Source of the DNA: Mantamonas sphyraenae
Taxonomy: Eukaryota > CRuMs > Mantamonadidae
Reading direction: 5' to 3'
NCBI GenBank assembly: GCA_026936335.1
Contig: JAPMXV010000073.1
Span: forward strand, 62,001-126,000
Length of the DNA stretch: 64,000 bases
Within the stretch, counting starts at the first letter, position 1. Each line of letters starts with the position of its first letter. Under the pieces are notes generated by a model that saw only the letters and a program-made list of their open reading frames with translations, did no database searches and had not been told where the DNA came from. The translations under genes were made by a program, and so were the position numbers. Below, one piece after another: positions 21,844 through 31,478 of this stretch.

Positions 21844-22707
21844 ATGTCTGGCTCCGAGGCGGACCCCAAGTTCCGCCCACCGCTGATGTCCATGTTTACC
21901 CAACACCGCTTCACACGTCCTCTCTCCCTCTCCTCGGTGGCCTACTTTCTCTACCTCTGCAGTCCGCTTGCCTTTGTCGCATTCTGGGGCCGCCTCATCC
22001 TCTCCTTCCTCTGCCAGCTGGGCTTTCTGCTGCTCTCCAACCCGCACGATCGCACCCTCCTTCGCACCTTCTTCCGCTACGTCAACGGCTGGCGCTTCAA
22101 CCACCACGGGCGCGATCGCTACGCGGACAAGCATGTGCACATCATTGTCGGCAACCACGTCTCTGAGCTCGACGGCTGGCTGTTCATTTCCCAGCACGAC
22201 TACATGCAGGTCAGTGTCAGTCCCCTGTACTGGCTGGTCGCACCAAAGTTCAACATCGTCTACCTCGGCAAGGACAGCTGGCACACAGACGACCCCAAGG
22301 ACCGCTTGCGCCACCGCCTCACCACAGACAAGCGCACCCTCATTGCCTTTTCCGAGGGTGGCTTCACCAACGGCCGCGTCGGTCTCCTTGCCTACTCGAA
22401 ATTTGTGTACTCCTTGCCTGGCCTCGTCATACAGCCCGTGGCCATCCGCATGTCCCTTCCCGTGCCCATTGAGCTCGACACCTTTGGCTCCCACGCCGCC
22501 ATCAACTACTTTTTCATTTTCACCTGTCCCTACATCACCTTTGACGCCACCTACCTCCCGCCCATGGAGCACAACGACGACGACGACGACCAGGGCTTTT
22601 CCTTTGCCCGCCGCGTCCAAGAAGCCACTGCCGAGGAGCTCGGCATCATTCCCACCACCTGGCTCTACAAGGACAAGCTCAAGCTGAGCAAGGAGACCTA
22701 TGGATGA
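21844..22707 (+). CDS. AUP1-like lysophospholipid acyltransferase-family protein
   Basis: 287 aa, single exon. PlsC/LPLAT fold with the HX4D motif (GNHVSELDGW, about residue 105) and a second block FSEGGFTNGRVGLLAYSK, the TNGR.GLL signature of ancient ubiquitous protein 1. Two hydrophobic stretches near the N-terminus (SVAYFLYLCSPLAFVAFW; LSFLCQLGFLLL) would form a monotopic hairpin in ER or lipid-droplet membrane. AUP1 acts at lipid droplets and in ERAD, but its CUE and Ube2g2-binding parts are absent here, so the role may be limited to lipid metabolism or membrane scaffolding. Start: first ATG downstream of the divergent neighbour; the longer upstream frame is antisense to that gene. Its stop is 46 bp from that of the convergent NAA20 gene. 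Confidence 0.75.
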   Translation: MSGSEADPKFRPPLMSMFTQHRFTRPLSLSSVAYFLYLCSPLAFVAFWGRLILSFLCQLGFLLLSNPHDRTLLRTFFRYVNGWRFNHHGRDRYADKHVHIIVGNHVSELDGWLFISQHDYMQVSVSPLYWLVAPKFNIVYLGKDSWHTDDPKDRLRHRLTTDKRTLIAFSEGGFTNGRVGLLAYSKFVYSLPGLVIQPVAIRMSLPVPIELDTFGSHAAINYFFIFTCPYITFDATYLPPMEHNDDDDDQGFSFARRVQEATAEELGIIPTTWLYKDKLKLSKETYG

Positions 22708-22753
22708 CGAGAACAAATCGAGACCCTTTTCCTTGTTTAATCTCCCTCCACTG

Positions 22754-23477
22754 CTAGTCGTCTGGCCCTGGATGCACAGGATGTGGCAATGGAATCATGC
22801 TCTTCCTCTCCACGTCTCTCGGCAACGCCTTGTGCATGTCTGAGCCTTGTGTGTGAGCCCCCGCTCATCCCCCTCCTCCCTTTTCACCCCCCCCCCCTCC
22901 ACACCCACCCCACAACCCCCCCCTTTCCCACCCCACACCCCCACCCACCCACTACTCACCATACGCATCCTCCTCCCCAGCATAATACCCCAGGACCGTC
23001 CTGTAAATCACGTATCCCAGCCCCTCGTACATCTGAATTGCCACGGCATTCGACTTGCGCACATACAGATCCACAAAGTACCCGTTGTACACATACTGCG
23101 ACACAGCCTCCAGGTTATCCATCATCCTGCTTGCCAGTCCCATCCTCCTTGCCTGCGGCGCCACCGTCACCGCCGTCACGTGGCCGTGCCACTTTTCGCC
23201 CCGGCCCTCCGCCTTTCCCAGGCAGTAACCTACGCCGTACACGCCGCATGCCCGGCCTGTGTCAGTATCCATCCCTTCTCCGTCACCCGAAGAAACCGCC
23301 CTCCTACGTCCTACCAATGCCCAGGCCCGTCGGCGACAACCGCATTTCGCACAGATCCGGCCACTCGCTCAGGTACTGCAGATAAAACGAGTCTGTGTAC
23401 GTCTCTGTCAGTACGTCCAGGTTCACTGCATTCATTGTAAACAGGTCATTGCACACAAACGGCCTGGAAATCGACAT
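22754..23477 (-). CDS. NAA20: N-alpha-acetyltransferase 20, NatB catalytic subunit
   Basis: Three exons: 23477-23315, 23256-22960, 22839-22754 (introns of 58 and 120 nt, GT-AG); 181 aa, close to the 178 aa of human NAA20. Highly conserved blocks: MSISRPFVCNDLF, LTETYTDSFYLQYLSEWPD, GKAEG...EKWHGHVTAVTVAP (acetyl-CoA site region), FVDLYVRKSNAVAIQMYEGLGY, EEDAYD, and the C-terminal PLPHPV motif. Transfers acetyl to protein N-termini starting Met-Asp/Glu/Asn/Gln on the ribosome, with NAA25 as partner. The last exon is short and found only by its acceptor and the conserved tail. Shares a 106-bp divergent promoter with the PIG-Y gene. Confidence 0.93.
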
Positions 23478-23583
23478 CCCTTTGCCTGGCCCACCGCCCC
23501 GCCGCCCCACCCACCCCAACACAAAACCCCCTCTCCTCCTCTCTACCCCCTCTCCTCCTTCCCCTCCCCTCCCCTCCCCTCCC

Positions 23584-23868
23584 ATGCAACGCAAGCCCCG
23601 CCTTGCCGACCATGTGCCCGTCCTTCCGGCTACCCAGGACAACACCTACCTCTACGGCTACGCCCTCCTCGTGGCCACCTTTCTCTTCTTTGCCGTTTCC
23701 ACCTACTGGGTCCTCGTCAGCTCCTGGATGCCCCAAACCGGCAATTCTGTCCTCGATTGGATGGCCAGCGACCGCTACTACTGCCTCCTCGTGCCCATGA
23801 CCATCCCCATGACCGTCATCAGCGTCTACACCAATTGGCTTTCCCTCAAGTTCTTCCGACACAAGTGA
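23584..23868 (+). CDS. PIGY: PIG-Y-like subunit of GPI N-acetylglucosaminyltransferase
   Basis: 94 aa, single exon. Two TM helices (YALLVATFLFFAVSTYWVLV and CLLVPMTIPMTVISVYTNWL) separated by a short loop. The second helix and the C-terminus (YCLLVPMTIP...LKFFRHK) match the PIG-Y end (YSLLLPITIP...FRHN). PIG-Y is a small ER subunit of the PIG-A complex that makes GlcNAc-PI, the first step of GPI anchor synthesis. Length is a little above the human 71 aa because of an N-terminal cytosolic extension. Confidence 0.75.
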   Translation: MQRKPRLADHVPVLPATQDNTYLYGYALLVATFLFFAVSTYWVLVSSWMPQTGNSVLDWMASDRYYCLLVPMTIPMTVISVYTNWLSLKFFRHK

Positions 23869-23977
23869 AGACCCCACCCCCAACTGTTACAACTATATTC
23901 ATTATTCACACCTCACACCACCTGCGAGTCGTTCAACGCCAACCACGACGAACTCGTTACAAAGACCCCAAACAAAA

Positions 23978-25522
23978 TCACCAGCACCCGGAAACGCCTG
24001 CTCGCAGCACACGCGCTCCCTCGGTCACCACATCCACATCATGCCTCCACGTGCACCAAAACCACACCAATGCCGCTGCTCCCCACTCGCACACCAGCAT
24101 AATCACCGCCAGCGTCATCAGGTTGGCAAACTGGCCCTCTGGCAAACGTCCCACAGAATACAGCTCCCGGTTCCATGTGTAGTGCACCACTGCCCCGTGT
24201 GCAAGAAACCCGAAAATAGACGTCCTCTGAGCCATTGCAAACCAGTAGTACCGCGTGCTCACCATGCGCACATACGATCGCCGATCCACATCCGGCGACA
24301 ACGCCTGCAGCACCTCTGCGAAGCGAGGCATTCGCCGACGTGCATACGCCTGCAGCGCCTTGCGCCACTCATACACCTTCTCTTCCATCAGCGTCATGTA
24401 CACCAGCACCACCGCCAGATTCTCCACCACCAGCACCGTCGCAAAGTTGTCGTCATCAAAGCTGTAAAACAGCGAACGGTAAAAGACGACCTGTAGCACA
24501 CGCGACATCCAGTGTGCAACACTACGCATCGTAAACCCGGACCCTCCATAATGATCCGCGTCGATGCGTCCGCACACGCCTACCAGCACCTCCATCAGCG
24601 GGAACATCGCCGGCACAAACGCAACCGAGTACCACGTCCGCTCCTGCGCCGTCAACTCGCTTACTCGGTAGAGATAGGCTGCCAGCTGCACCGTCACCAC
24701 CTGCAACATCATCACCACAATCACCTTGCTCACCTCGGCAAACCCGGAACGCGCAGTCGACTCCATGTGCACCACCATTCGCAGCGAGTTGGCCTTTCGC
24801 AGTGTCTTGGACGCAGGCGACATGTCTCGCGTCATGTACTCGTTCGTCTGCTCCACAGACGCGCGCATCTTCTTCACGTGATGCTGTGCCCCCAAGTACA
24901 GTGCCAGCATTGTCCCAAGCGTCACCACAACCGTTACAATCAGACGCGACCCCTCCATCCTCCACAGCAGCAAGTCCAACACTCCTGTCGTCACCAAGCT
25001 CACCAGGCCAATCAACAGCTGGTTGAACGGCTTTGCAAACGGGTTGTACACAAACACGCTCACCATTGTGCACAGGCTCATACACAGTAGCAACATCACG
25101 GGCCCGTGTAGCAAAAACCCGTATAGGTACGGGTTCACGTCCTCTACGCTGTTCACCTCGCCCGTGCTAAGCGGAATCAGCAGCAGCAAGCCCGTCCCAA
25201 TCGTCGGACCCATGGCCAACGCCAAACTCAGCGTCCACGCATCCCAATAATTCTGCCATTCCTCCCCACCCTGCATCGAGCTCAAGCGTGGCCGCGCTGG
25301 CCCAGGCTCCTCCAAGAACCGTACGGGCCGTTTGGGTGGCGGAGTAACGCTTTCCCCACGCCCGGAAGGTTTCCCTTGACTTTGCTCCGTCCTACTGGAG
25401 CCCGTCTCCCGACTCTCCCCTTCCACCAGACTGATTTCCGAGTCCGATTGTCTGTTCACTGTCACTTGTTCTGGGTCCTCGCTTTCGTTGCTCTTGCTTC
25501 GAGCCATGGAACCCCAAATCAT
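23978..25522 (-). CDS. Multi-pass membrane protein of unknown function
   Basis: 514 aa from the ATG at 25522 (another in-frame ATG at 25507 begins MARSKSNESEDP and is equally possible). About 75 hydrophilic, Ser/Glu-rich residues, then roughly nine TM helices in two groups around a cytosolic loop (HHVKKMRASVEQTNEYMTRD). The last helices are followed by a short tail. Charged turns such as YSFDDDNFATVLVVENLA suggest a transporter or receptor, but no family motif is recognised. Head-to-tail behind the ion-channel gene; convergent with PIG-Y, 109 bp between stops. Confidence 0.65.
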   Translation of the reverse strand: MIWGSMARSKSNESEDPEQVTVNRQSDSEISLVEGESRETGSSRTEQSQGKPSGRGESVTPPPKRPVRFLEEPGPARPRLSSMQGGEEWQNYWDAWTLSLALAMGPTIGTGLLLLIPLSTGEVNSVEDVNPYLYGFLLHGPVMLLLCMSLCTMVSVFVYNPFAKPFNQLLIGLVSLVTTGVLDLLLWRMEGSRLIVTVVVTLGTMLALYLGAQHHVKKMRASVEQTNEYMTRDMSPASKTLRKANSLRMVVHMESTARSGFAEVSKVIVVMMLQVVTVQLAAYLYRVSELTAQERTWYSVAFVPAMFPLMEVLVGVCGRIDADHYGGSGFTMRSVAHWMSRVLQVVFYRSLFYSFDDDNFATVLVVENLAVVLVYMTLMEEKVYEWRKALQAYARRRMPRFAEVLQALSPDVDRRSYVRMVSTRYYWFAMAQRTSIFGFLAHGAVVHYTWNRELYSVGRLPEGQFANLMTLAVIMLVCEWGAAALVWFWCTWRHDVDVVTEGARVLRAGVSGCW

Positions 25523-25794
25523 CCTCTGCGCGGAAACCAATCCACATTTTGGTCAGCCGTCTCCGGAGACGCCTTTTCACTTCAGTCCGCCCAACCCCCC
25601 TACCAACCCCACCAAGACCTGCTCACTCCCCAAACAGCCTTCCCCGCAAAATACCAACCCTTCCCACAAGCACAATCACATCGCCCTGGCCCTCACTCAC
25701 CCTGCTTCTTCCGTTCAAAACCAAAGCGCGCCTTCTGTTCTTTTTTCACTTGCCTTTGCACGCGCCTCCTCAACCACACACCCTCCCCCTCTCC

Positions 25795-27274
25795 TCAGTC
25801 ATCTTTTGCCCTGCTGCTGTCTCCACCATCTGCTGTCGGTGTGCGTGGACGCCTCCCCATTGTGCTGCTCGGAGGCGCATCCAGCAGATTCTGCATTGCA
25901 CTCATCGTCTCTGCCAGAGATGAGTCTGCCCGCTGCACCATGGGGCTCGCCGAACCACTCTCGTCCGTCAGCAAGCCGCTGTCCCTCAGCTGCTGCATCA
26001 GATTTGCGCTCATCTCGCGGAACCGTTCCTCCATGTGCGCCTCCTCCTCTTCCTCCTGCTCCTTCAGCAGATTCGACAGCGACTCCTTCTGCGCGTCGAT
26101 GAAATTGGCCATGATCGCAGACACAAACAGGTTGAGCACCACGTACGTGCCAATCAACACGAACGACACAAAGAACGCCACCGACGAAAACCCAAGTCCC
26201 TCCGAGTGTGTGCACCGCTCCGGATGGCTCGTGTATCCGTACGCCTTGCACCCGTCCATGTTGATGTACATCAGGTCCGTCCAGTCCTCCAGCGTAATCA
26301 CCCGCAGCATCGACAGCATCGACAGCCCCAGCGTCCCAAAGTGCACCGGATCGTTCGTGGAGAACATAAAGCATCCCAGCACCGCATACACGTAAAACAG
26401 CAGACACAGCAGAAACCCAATCGACACGATTGACCTCAGCGACTTGATCAACGTCTGCGTCACAACCTGCAGTTCCGGCAGAATCGACAGCAGCCGCAAC
26501 ACTCGCAGCAGACGCACCAGACGCAGCACAGTCACGTACTCCTCGTCCTTCACGAACGACGCCACCACAATCGCAAAGTCAAACACATTCCACAGCGACT
26601 TGAAGTACACCCACGGCTAAAATCCCGTCGTTCCCCGATTCCCGCCCGCGTCAGGTGTCAGCGTGGCTCCTTTTCGCTCTCTGCCCCGCTTCCCACGCCC
26701 TTCCCCTTTGCCTCTTCCTCTTCCCACACCCATCGCCGCCTTCTCGCACCCGACACCCGTCCTCCCACCCGTTTACGTCGCAACCACTGGCCCTCCTTCA
26801 CGCCCGCGCCCTCCGGAAAACGTCCTGCTCCCGCCGAGCATTTCCCCTCTCATCCCTCATCCTTTTTGCTGCCCGTCCTCCCGTCCCACTCACCTTTGGC
26901 AACAACGCCGCCCACTTCAGCAGCACTTCGACCGAGAAAATAGCCACCACCAGGTAGTCAATCACTGCAAATGCAAGCTGGAACTGCAAGTCAAGGCTTC
27001 GGTTCGTTTGGATGCCCACCACCAGGGCGTTCAGCATGATCACAGACACCACAAACTTCTGGAACCAGCCCGAGTACACAACCTCCGCTGCCCAGTCGCT
27101 CAGCTCCGCCATGAACGGCCTCGGTTTGACCCAATCCAGGTGCTCAAACTGCCCGTCCTCGTCCATGAACAGCGAGTCTTCCAACGCCTCCAGCCGATCC
27201 ATTTCGTGCTCGTCCCTCCCACGCACCATCGGCGCCTCGCTCACATCTTCGATGTTCAGGTGGCGTCTCGACAT
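25795..27274 (-). CDS. Single-domain voltage-gated cation channel
   Basis: Exons 27274-26894 and 26616-25795 (intron 26893-26617, GTGAGT...TTTTAG); 400 aa. The splice joins LLPK to PWVYFKSLWNVFDFAIV, the S2-S3 linker of the voltage-gated superfamily. One 6-TM unit only: S1 FVVSVIMLNALVVGI, S3 NVFDFAIVV, S4 LRLVRLLRVLRLLS with Arg every third residue, S5, pore loop TLEDWTD, S6 VLIGTYVVLNLFVSAIMANF, then a Glu-rich coiled C-terminus. It must tetramerise, like bacterial NaChBac, CatSper or the EukCat channels of algae. The acidic pair in the filter suggests Na+ or Ca2+ permeation. Divergent from TTC1, 83 bp between start codons. Confidence 0.85.
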
Positions 27275-27357
27275 TCTCGCCAACAACCAGGAAACCTTTG
27301 GTCTGTTCCGCGCGGCCCTCCATCCTCCACCCTCCATCCCATCCAACCCATCACCAC
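27275..27357. promoter_or_regulatory. 83-bp divergent promoter, ion channel / TTC1
   Basis: The whole space between two outward ATGs (27274 minus, 27358 plus). Pyrimidine-rich on the plus strand (CATCCTCCACCCTCCATCCC). Both 5' UTRs must be very short or overlap. Confidence 0.4.
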
Positions 27358-28022
27358 ATGAGTCAACCCGAACAACCCCCCACCGACACCTCCGACACGA
27401 CACCTCCGACACCTCCGACAACTCCCCGGAGGAACCCCTCGACTCCCGCGACTCGCCTGAAATCACCCTCACCGAGGAACAGAAGCTCCAAATCTACGAC
27501 GAGTGCATGGAAATCAAGGAGCGAGGCAACAACCTGTACAAACAAGGCCTGCTCACAGAGGCCATCCAAGCCTACGGCGAGGCCATCGACCGTGCGCATC
27601 CGGAAATGGCCGAAGCAACAGGCGTCCTCTATGCAAACCGCGCCGCTGCACACATGCAGCTCGACGCCTGGGAAGACGTCTTTCAGGACTGTACAGACGC
27701 CATTGACCTCCATCCCTCCTACGCAAAAGCCTACAAGCGCCGCGCCGTCGCCGCCGAACACCTCGACAAGCCGGAAGCTGCCCTCGACGACGCACGCCGC
27801 CTCCTCGAACTGGAACCCGACCACGCCCGCCACTGGAACACAGAAATCCGCAGGCTCGAGCAGGCCGTCAAGGTCCGTGACGAAAAGATGAAGGAGGAGA
27901 TGATGGGCCAGCTCAAAGACCTGGGCAACTCCCTCCTCGGCAAGTTTGGCATGAGCGTCGACGACTTCCAGTTTGTCCAGGATCCCCAGACTGGCTCCTA
28001 CTCCGTGAAAATGAACAAGTGA
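27358..28022 (+). CDS. TTC1: TTC1 (TPR1)-like co-chaperone, frame break near the start
   Basis: The ATG at 27358 (MSQPEQPPTDTSD) opens one frame; the body is in the frame one base back, from about NSPEEPLDSRDSPEITLTEEQ onward. One missing base in the repetitive gacacctcc stretch (27380-27425) would join them, giving about 221 aa. Acidic N-terminus, three TPR motifs (IKERGNNLYKQGLLTEAIQAY; ATGVLYANRAAAHMQLDAW; AYKRRAVAAEHLDKPEAALDD) and the TTC1-specific tail (MGQLKDLGNSLLGKFGMSVDDF ... TGSYSVK). TTC1 binds Hsp70/Hsp90 C-termini and G-alpha16/Ras in animals. Stop is 18 bp from that of the convergent gene. Confidence 0.8.
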
Positions 28023-28040
28023 CCATTACGCGCCTCCCAT

Positions 28041-29652
28041 TCATGCACTATCCCTCCTCCCAAACTCCTCCCCTGCCGGCTTGCTCATCCCCACCGGCGT
28101 CACAGGCGTGCTCTTCAGTTCCCCGGCCCCGCCCTGCTCTGCCTCCACATGCAGCCTCAACGTGCCCTTTCCAGAGGACTCGTCCCCACTCTCTTCCTCT
28201 CCCTCCTCCTCCTCCCCAGGGAGATCTCCCTCTTCCTTCTCCTCCTCCCCATCCGCCCAGAAATCCTTCCCGGCAAACCCGTCCTCCTCCTCCTCCCCTT
28301 CGCTCTCCACCTCGTCCACCAGCGGCATTTGGTCCAACATGTACTCTCGTCCCTTTTCCTGCAACCACTGTTGCCCGGGCATCCACAGGTACACAGACAT
28401 CAGCGTAAACAGGTTGAACAGCGTGTAGAACGCAGTCAACCGCAACGCACTGTTGCTCGAGGGCAACGTCACCGTCGCCACGGCCTCCACAACCACCACA
28501 CCCAGCACAAACATCGAAAACCCCAGCAGGAATCGCAGCCGTGTGTACCGTTCGGGCTCTGCCCGAGTTCCGCTCAACGCACGCATCGCAAGAAGCACAA
28601 TCAGCACAAACAGTGCCACAAACAATGCTGCCGTGGCCACTCCCAACCCACTGAACCCTCCCTGCTCCCGAAGCGACCCCTGTGTCGGGTCGTCTGCTTG
28701 CAGATTCAAGCTCCACACACGGAAGCTCAGCAGCAGCGCCCACAGCACCACACACACCAGTGCCAACACCACACGGTGCACCCGTCGCAACACACTCACC
28801 CGAGCGCCTGCCATTGCGTCGGGGGTCACCAGCCAAAAGTACAGCAGCAACACCACAAACGAGTCTCGAAACACCGCATCCACCACCAGCGCACCCGGCG
28901 ACGCCACAAGCAGCCGCAACGCAAAGAATGGATTGTCCAACGCCACCGTGGCTGCCAGCAGCACCAGCGCCCACTTTTGCTCTGCCGCCCACTGCCTCAG
29001 CGGAAACAAACGCAGCGAACGCACATACGAACACCGTCGCCGCAAGCACAGGCAGGAGCAGAAGGAAGCGAAAGTACAGCTCAAACTGTGTCGACGCATC
29101 GTTGCGGTACACAAACGTCACCAGCGCATCGCCCACCTTCAACGCGTGTGCATCCACCACGCTCGCATTGACTCGGTAGTCCTCAAACTCCAGAAACCGC
29201 AGGTGGGCCACCGTCACGTTGTTGCACAACCTCGCCTTGCTCTCACACCTCACCGTCCGTGTGTGCACCCCGTGCGACGCCAGCGTCTCCCACGGCCCCA
29301 CCCCGCTCTTCCGTCGCCCTTCCAACCCCACATCCAGTTTCACCGCCGTCTCTATCGCCTCGTGCTGCGCCCCGTACACCAAGCCCAGCTTAACAAACAG
29401 CTGTTCCTGCAGAGTCGACATGTTCACAATGCTTACGCTCGCCGTGGCCCCCGTGCCAAGGTCTGTCCCTGTGCAATACGCACTCGCAAACTCACGCAAT
29501 CCCGCCGGACACTGCCACACACTCTGGCTCTGTTCCGTATACAACCCCGGCGCATACGCCCCAATCGCCACCGCCGCAGCCATCACCACCGCAAACACTG
29601 CAAATGCTCGGAATAGCGACGGCCGCGTCGTCTCATCAAACTGAAGCTGCAT
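28041..29652 (-). CDS. TMEM181/Wntless-like seven-TM protein (frame change of 1 base or 37-nt intron)
   Basis: ATG at 29652 (MQLQFDETTRPSLF). TM1 AVFAVVMAAAVAIGAYAPG, then an extracellular beta-rich domain with Cys residues, TM2 at FRFLLLLPVLAATVF, then in another frame WAAEQKWALVLLAAT, which is the PEQKW block starting the GOST/Wntless-type seven-TM bundle (NPFFALRLL, FRDSFVVLLLYFWLV, SLNLQ..). The tail is Glu/Gly-rich and cytosolic. The change of frame at about 29000 can be explained by a 37-nt intron 29028-28992 (GTATGT...GAGGCAG, phase 0) or by one extra base. Likely a Golgi/endosomal trafficking receptor of the GOST class; TMEM181 itself is poorly understood. Confidence 0.7.
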
Positions 29653-29692
29653 CGCCCTATTCTTGCCCACCCCTGCGCACCCAACAATCAAC
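29653..29692. promoter_or_regulatory. 40-bp divergent promoter, TMEM181-like / photolyase-like
   Basis: Only 40 bp separate the start codons at 29652 (minus) and 29693 (plus), the shortest head-to-head spacing in the window. C-rich (CACCCCTGCGCACCC). Transcription probably starts inside the opposite gene's 5' end. Confidence 0.4.
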
Positions 29693-31456
29693 ATGGATCT
29701 CCCTGCCATGTTGGCTCTTGCCGAGCGCCAGCACGGCACACGTGTAGCCTGGGACCCCATCCAGCGTCGTCCTCGATGGCTTTGTGACAAACACTCCCAC
29801 CGCGTTCACCTCGCCCTTTTCCGCGCCCTCGACCGCGCCGAATCCACACAACAGACCACAAGCCCTCCCTCTCCAAAGCGCAAGCAACCAGACAGCCCCA
29901 ACGCACCATCCCCGGCCCCCAAACGCCAACGCGTCGCCGTCGTCCGCAAGGCCTCCTCTCTCGCTGCCCTTAGCAACCCACAATCCTCCTCATCCCCCGC
30001 TGCCGTCATTGACACACACACGCCTCCACTGGCCCCTTCCATCCCTTCCAAGAACCCCTACCTGTTGGGCAAAGCTCCTGCTCACCTCAAGGCACGCCTC
30101 CACGTCCAACGCGTGCCGTCTGCCAGGCACACGGGCCAATCCATTGTGTATTGGATGACCCATGTGCCTCGTGTACACAACAACCGCGCACTTGAGCTCG
30201 CTCTCTGGTACCAGCATCAGCTGCACCTGCCCGTCCTCGCCCTCGCCCTCCTTCCACCCTCTCTCTTACCGGACGACGTGGCCCAACTCCGTCGCTCCCA
30301 ACAGGTCCACACCATGGCCACCCTCCAGTTCCTGGCTGCCCTTCGTGCCATGGGCGTCCCCACCGCCGCCGTGTCCTCCGTCGACGCCGTGCCCGCCTTC
30401 TGTGCCATGCACAATGCCCACCTGGTCATCACCGACGATGTCCATGGCACCACACAACACACCGTTGCCCAGGCGCTCCAACAGCCCCTGTTTGCAGTCG
30501 ACTCCCTCCACCTCCTCCCACTCCGCTACGCACATTCCTGCTCCACGCTCGCCCAGCAAACACGCGACGTGCGTGCACAACTCACCAAGCTTTGCGACCC
30601 CAAACACATGCACGCCTCATACACTCCTCTGCCCGGCGCACAGCTCCACGCACACATCGACCGCTCCACCCCACACCTCGTCGATCTCCTCCACACGCCT
30701 ACAGACGCCCTTTTCGACGCCCTGGGCGACGTGCCCATCCTCGGAGGCGAACGCTACGCCCTCTTTGCCCTCGACCAGTGGATCCAGTCTGGTTTCGATC
30801 CTCGCCTCGACGACGACCATCCCCAGGGCCTCTCCCTTCTCCTTGCCTTTGTCGACACGGGTCTCCTCTGCCCGTCCCACCTCCTTGCAAACACCCTCTT
30901 CGCCCCCTCCTCCTCCTCCTCTTCCTCTTCCACTCCCTCTTCCTCCAACCTCCCCGATTCCAACGCAAACGACGCCCGCCAAGATCTCTTCCAACTCCTC
31001 GTCCGACGCCAATGGCACGCCCACCGCGCACACAACCACGGCACACAACTCACCCTGCACAATCTCCCACCTTGGTGGCTCTCCGAGTTTGCTTCCCGCT
31101 CCCCTCTGGCCGAAACCGACCACACGGGCCTCCTCGAGCATGACGAGGTGCAGCAGCAGCTCGTCGATGACGCCGTCCTCGATCTCCGCCGCATCCGTGT
31201 CTGGGCCCGCCGCATCCTGGCTTCCCACGACAGTGCGTGGTTTGCCTTTGAGGCCATCAAAGAGACCTTGCGCACACACTATGCCCTGCGCTGGGACAAA
31301 CGGATGAGCCTCTGGCTCCTTGCAGACGTTTTCGGTCTCGATTCGGCCAAGGGCCAACGCATCTGGTGCAACCTCAATGACAATGCCTACGTCCCATCGC
31401 CCTCTCCCACATCCTCCACTTCCACATCCTCCACCCAAGAATCAAGCCCCACCTGA
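29693..31456 (+). CDS. Class II photolyase-like protein, degenerate FAD domain
   Basis: 587 aa, single exon. N-terminal 120 residues basic and Pro-rich with KRK and KRQR patches (likely nuclear signal). From about residue 125 an alpha/beta antenna-type domain: VQRVPSARHTGQSIVYWMTHVPRVHNN matches the class II CPD photolyase start, then ALELALWYQHQLHLPVLAL. The C-terminal half keeps the family skeleton (GGERYALFALDQWI; DLFQLLVRRQWHAH; LNDNAYV at the end) but lacks a recognisable THD.LWNAAQ block and MRMYWAKK; the corresponding stretch reads DSAWFAFEAIKETLRTHYALRWDKR, and the final 30-40 residues of the family are missing. It may have lost FAD or repair activity. Stop 22 bp from that of convergent UFC1. 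Confidence 0.7.
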   Translation: MDLPAMLALAERQHGTRVAWDPIQRRPRWLCDKHSHRVHLALFRALDRAESTQQTTSPPSPKRKQPDSPNAPSPAPKRQRVAVVRKASSLAALSNPQSSSSPAAVIDTHTPPLAPSIPSKNPYLLGKAPAHLKARLHVQRVPSARHTGQSIVYWMTHVPRVHNNRALELALWYQHQLHLPVLALALLPPSLLPDDVAQLRRSQQVHTMATLQFLAALRAMGVPTAAVSSVDAVPAFCAMHNAHLVITDDVHGTTQHTVAQALQQPLFAVDSLHLLPLRYAHSCSTLAQQTRDVRAQLTKLCDPKHMHASYTPLPGAQLHAHIDRSTPHLVDLLHTPTDALFDALGDVPILGGERYALFALDQWIQSGFDPRLDDDHPQGLSLLLAFVDTGLLCPSHLLANTLFAPSSSSSSSSTPSSSNLPDSNANDARQDLFQLLVRRQWHAHRAHNHGTQLTLHNLPPWWLSEFASRSPLAETDHTGLLEHDEVQQQLVDDAVLDLRRIRVWARRILASHDSAWFAFEAIKETLRTHYALRWDKRMSLWLLADVFGLDSAKGQRIWCNLNDNAYVPSPSPTSSTSTSSTQESSPT

Positions 31457-31478
31457 GAGAAAAAACGTTCCTTCCCCG

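Noticed and set aside
27012-27357. Long N-terminal extension of the TTC1 frame
   Set aside because: It is antisense to the first exon of the ion channel; the ATG at 27358 with one missing base is simpler.
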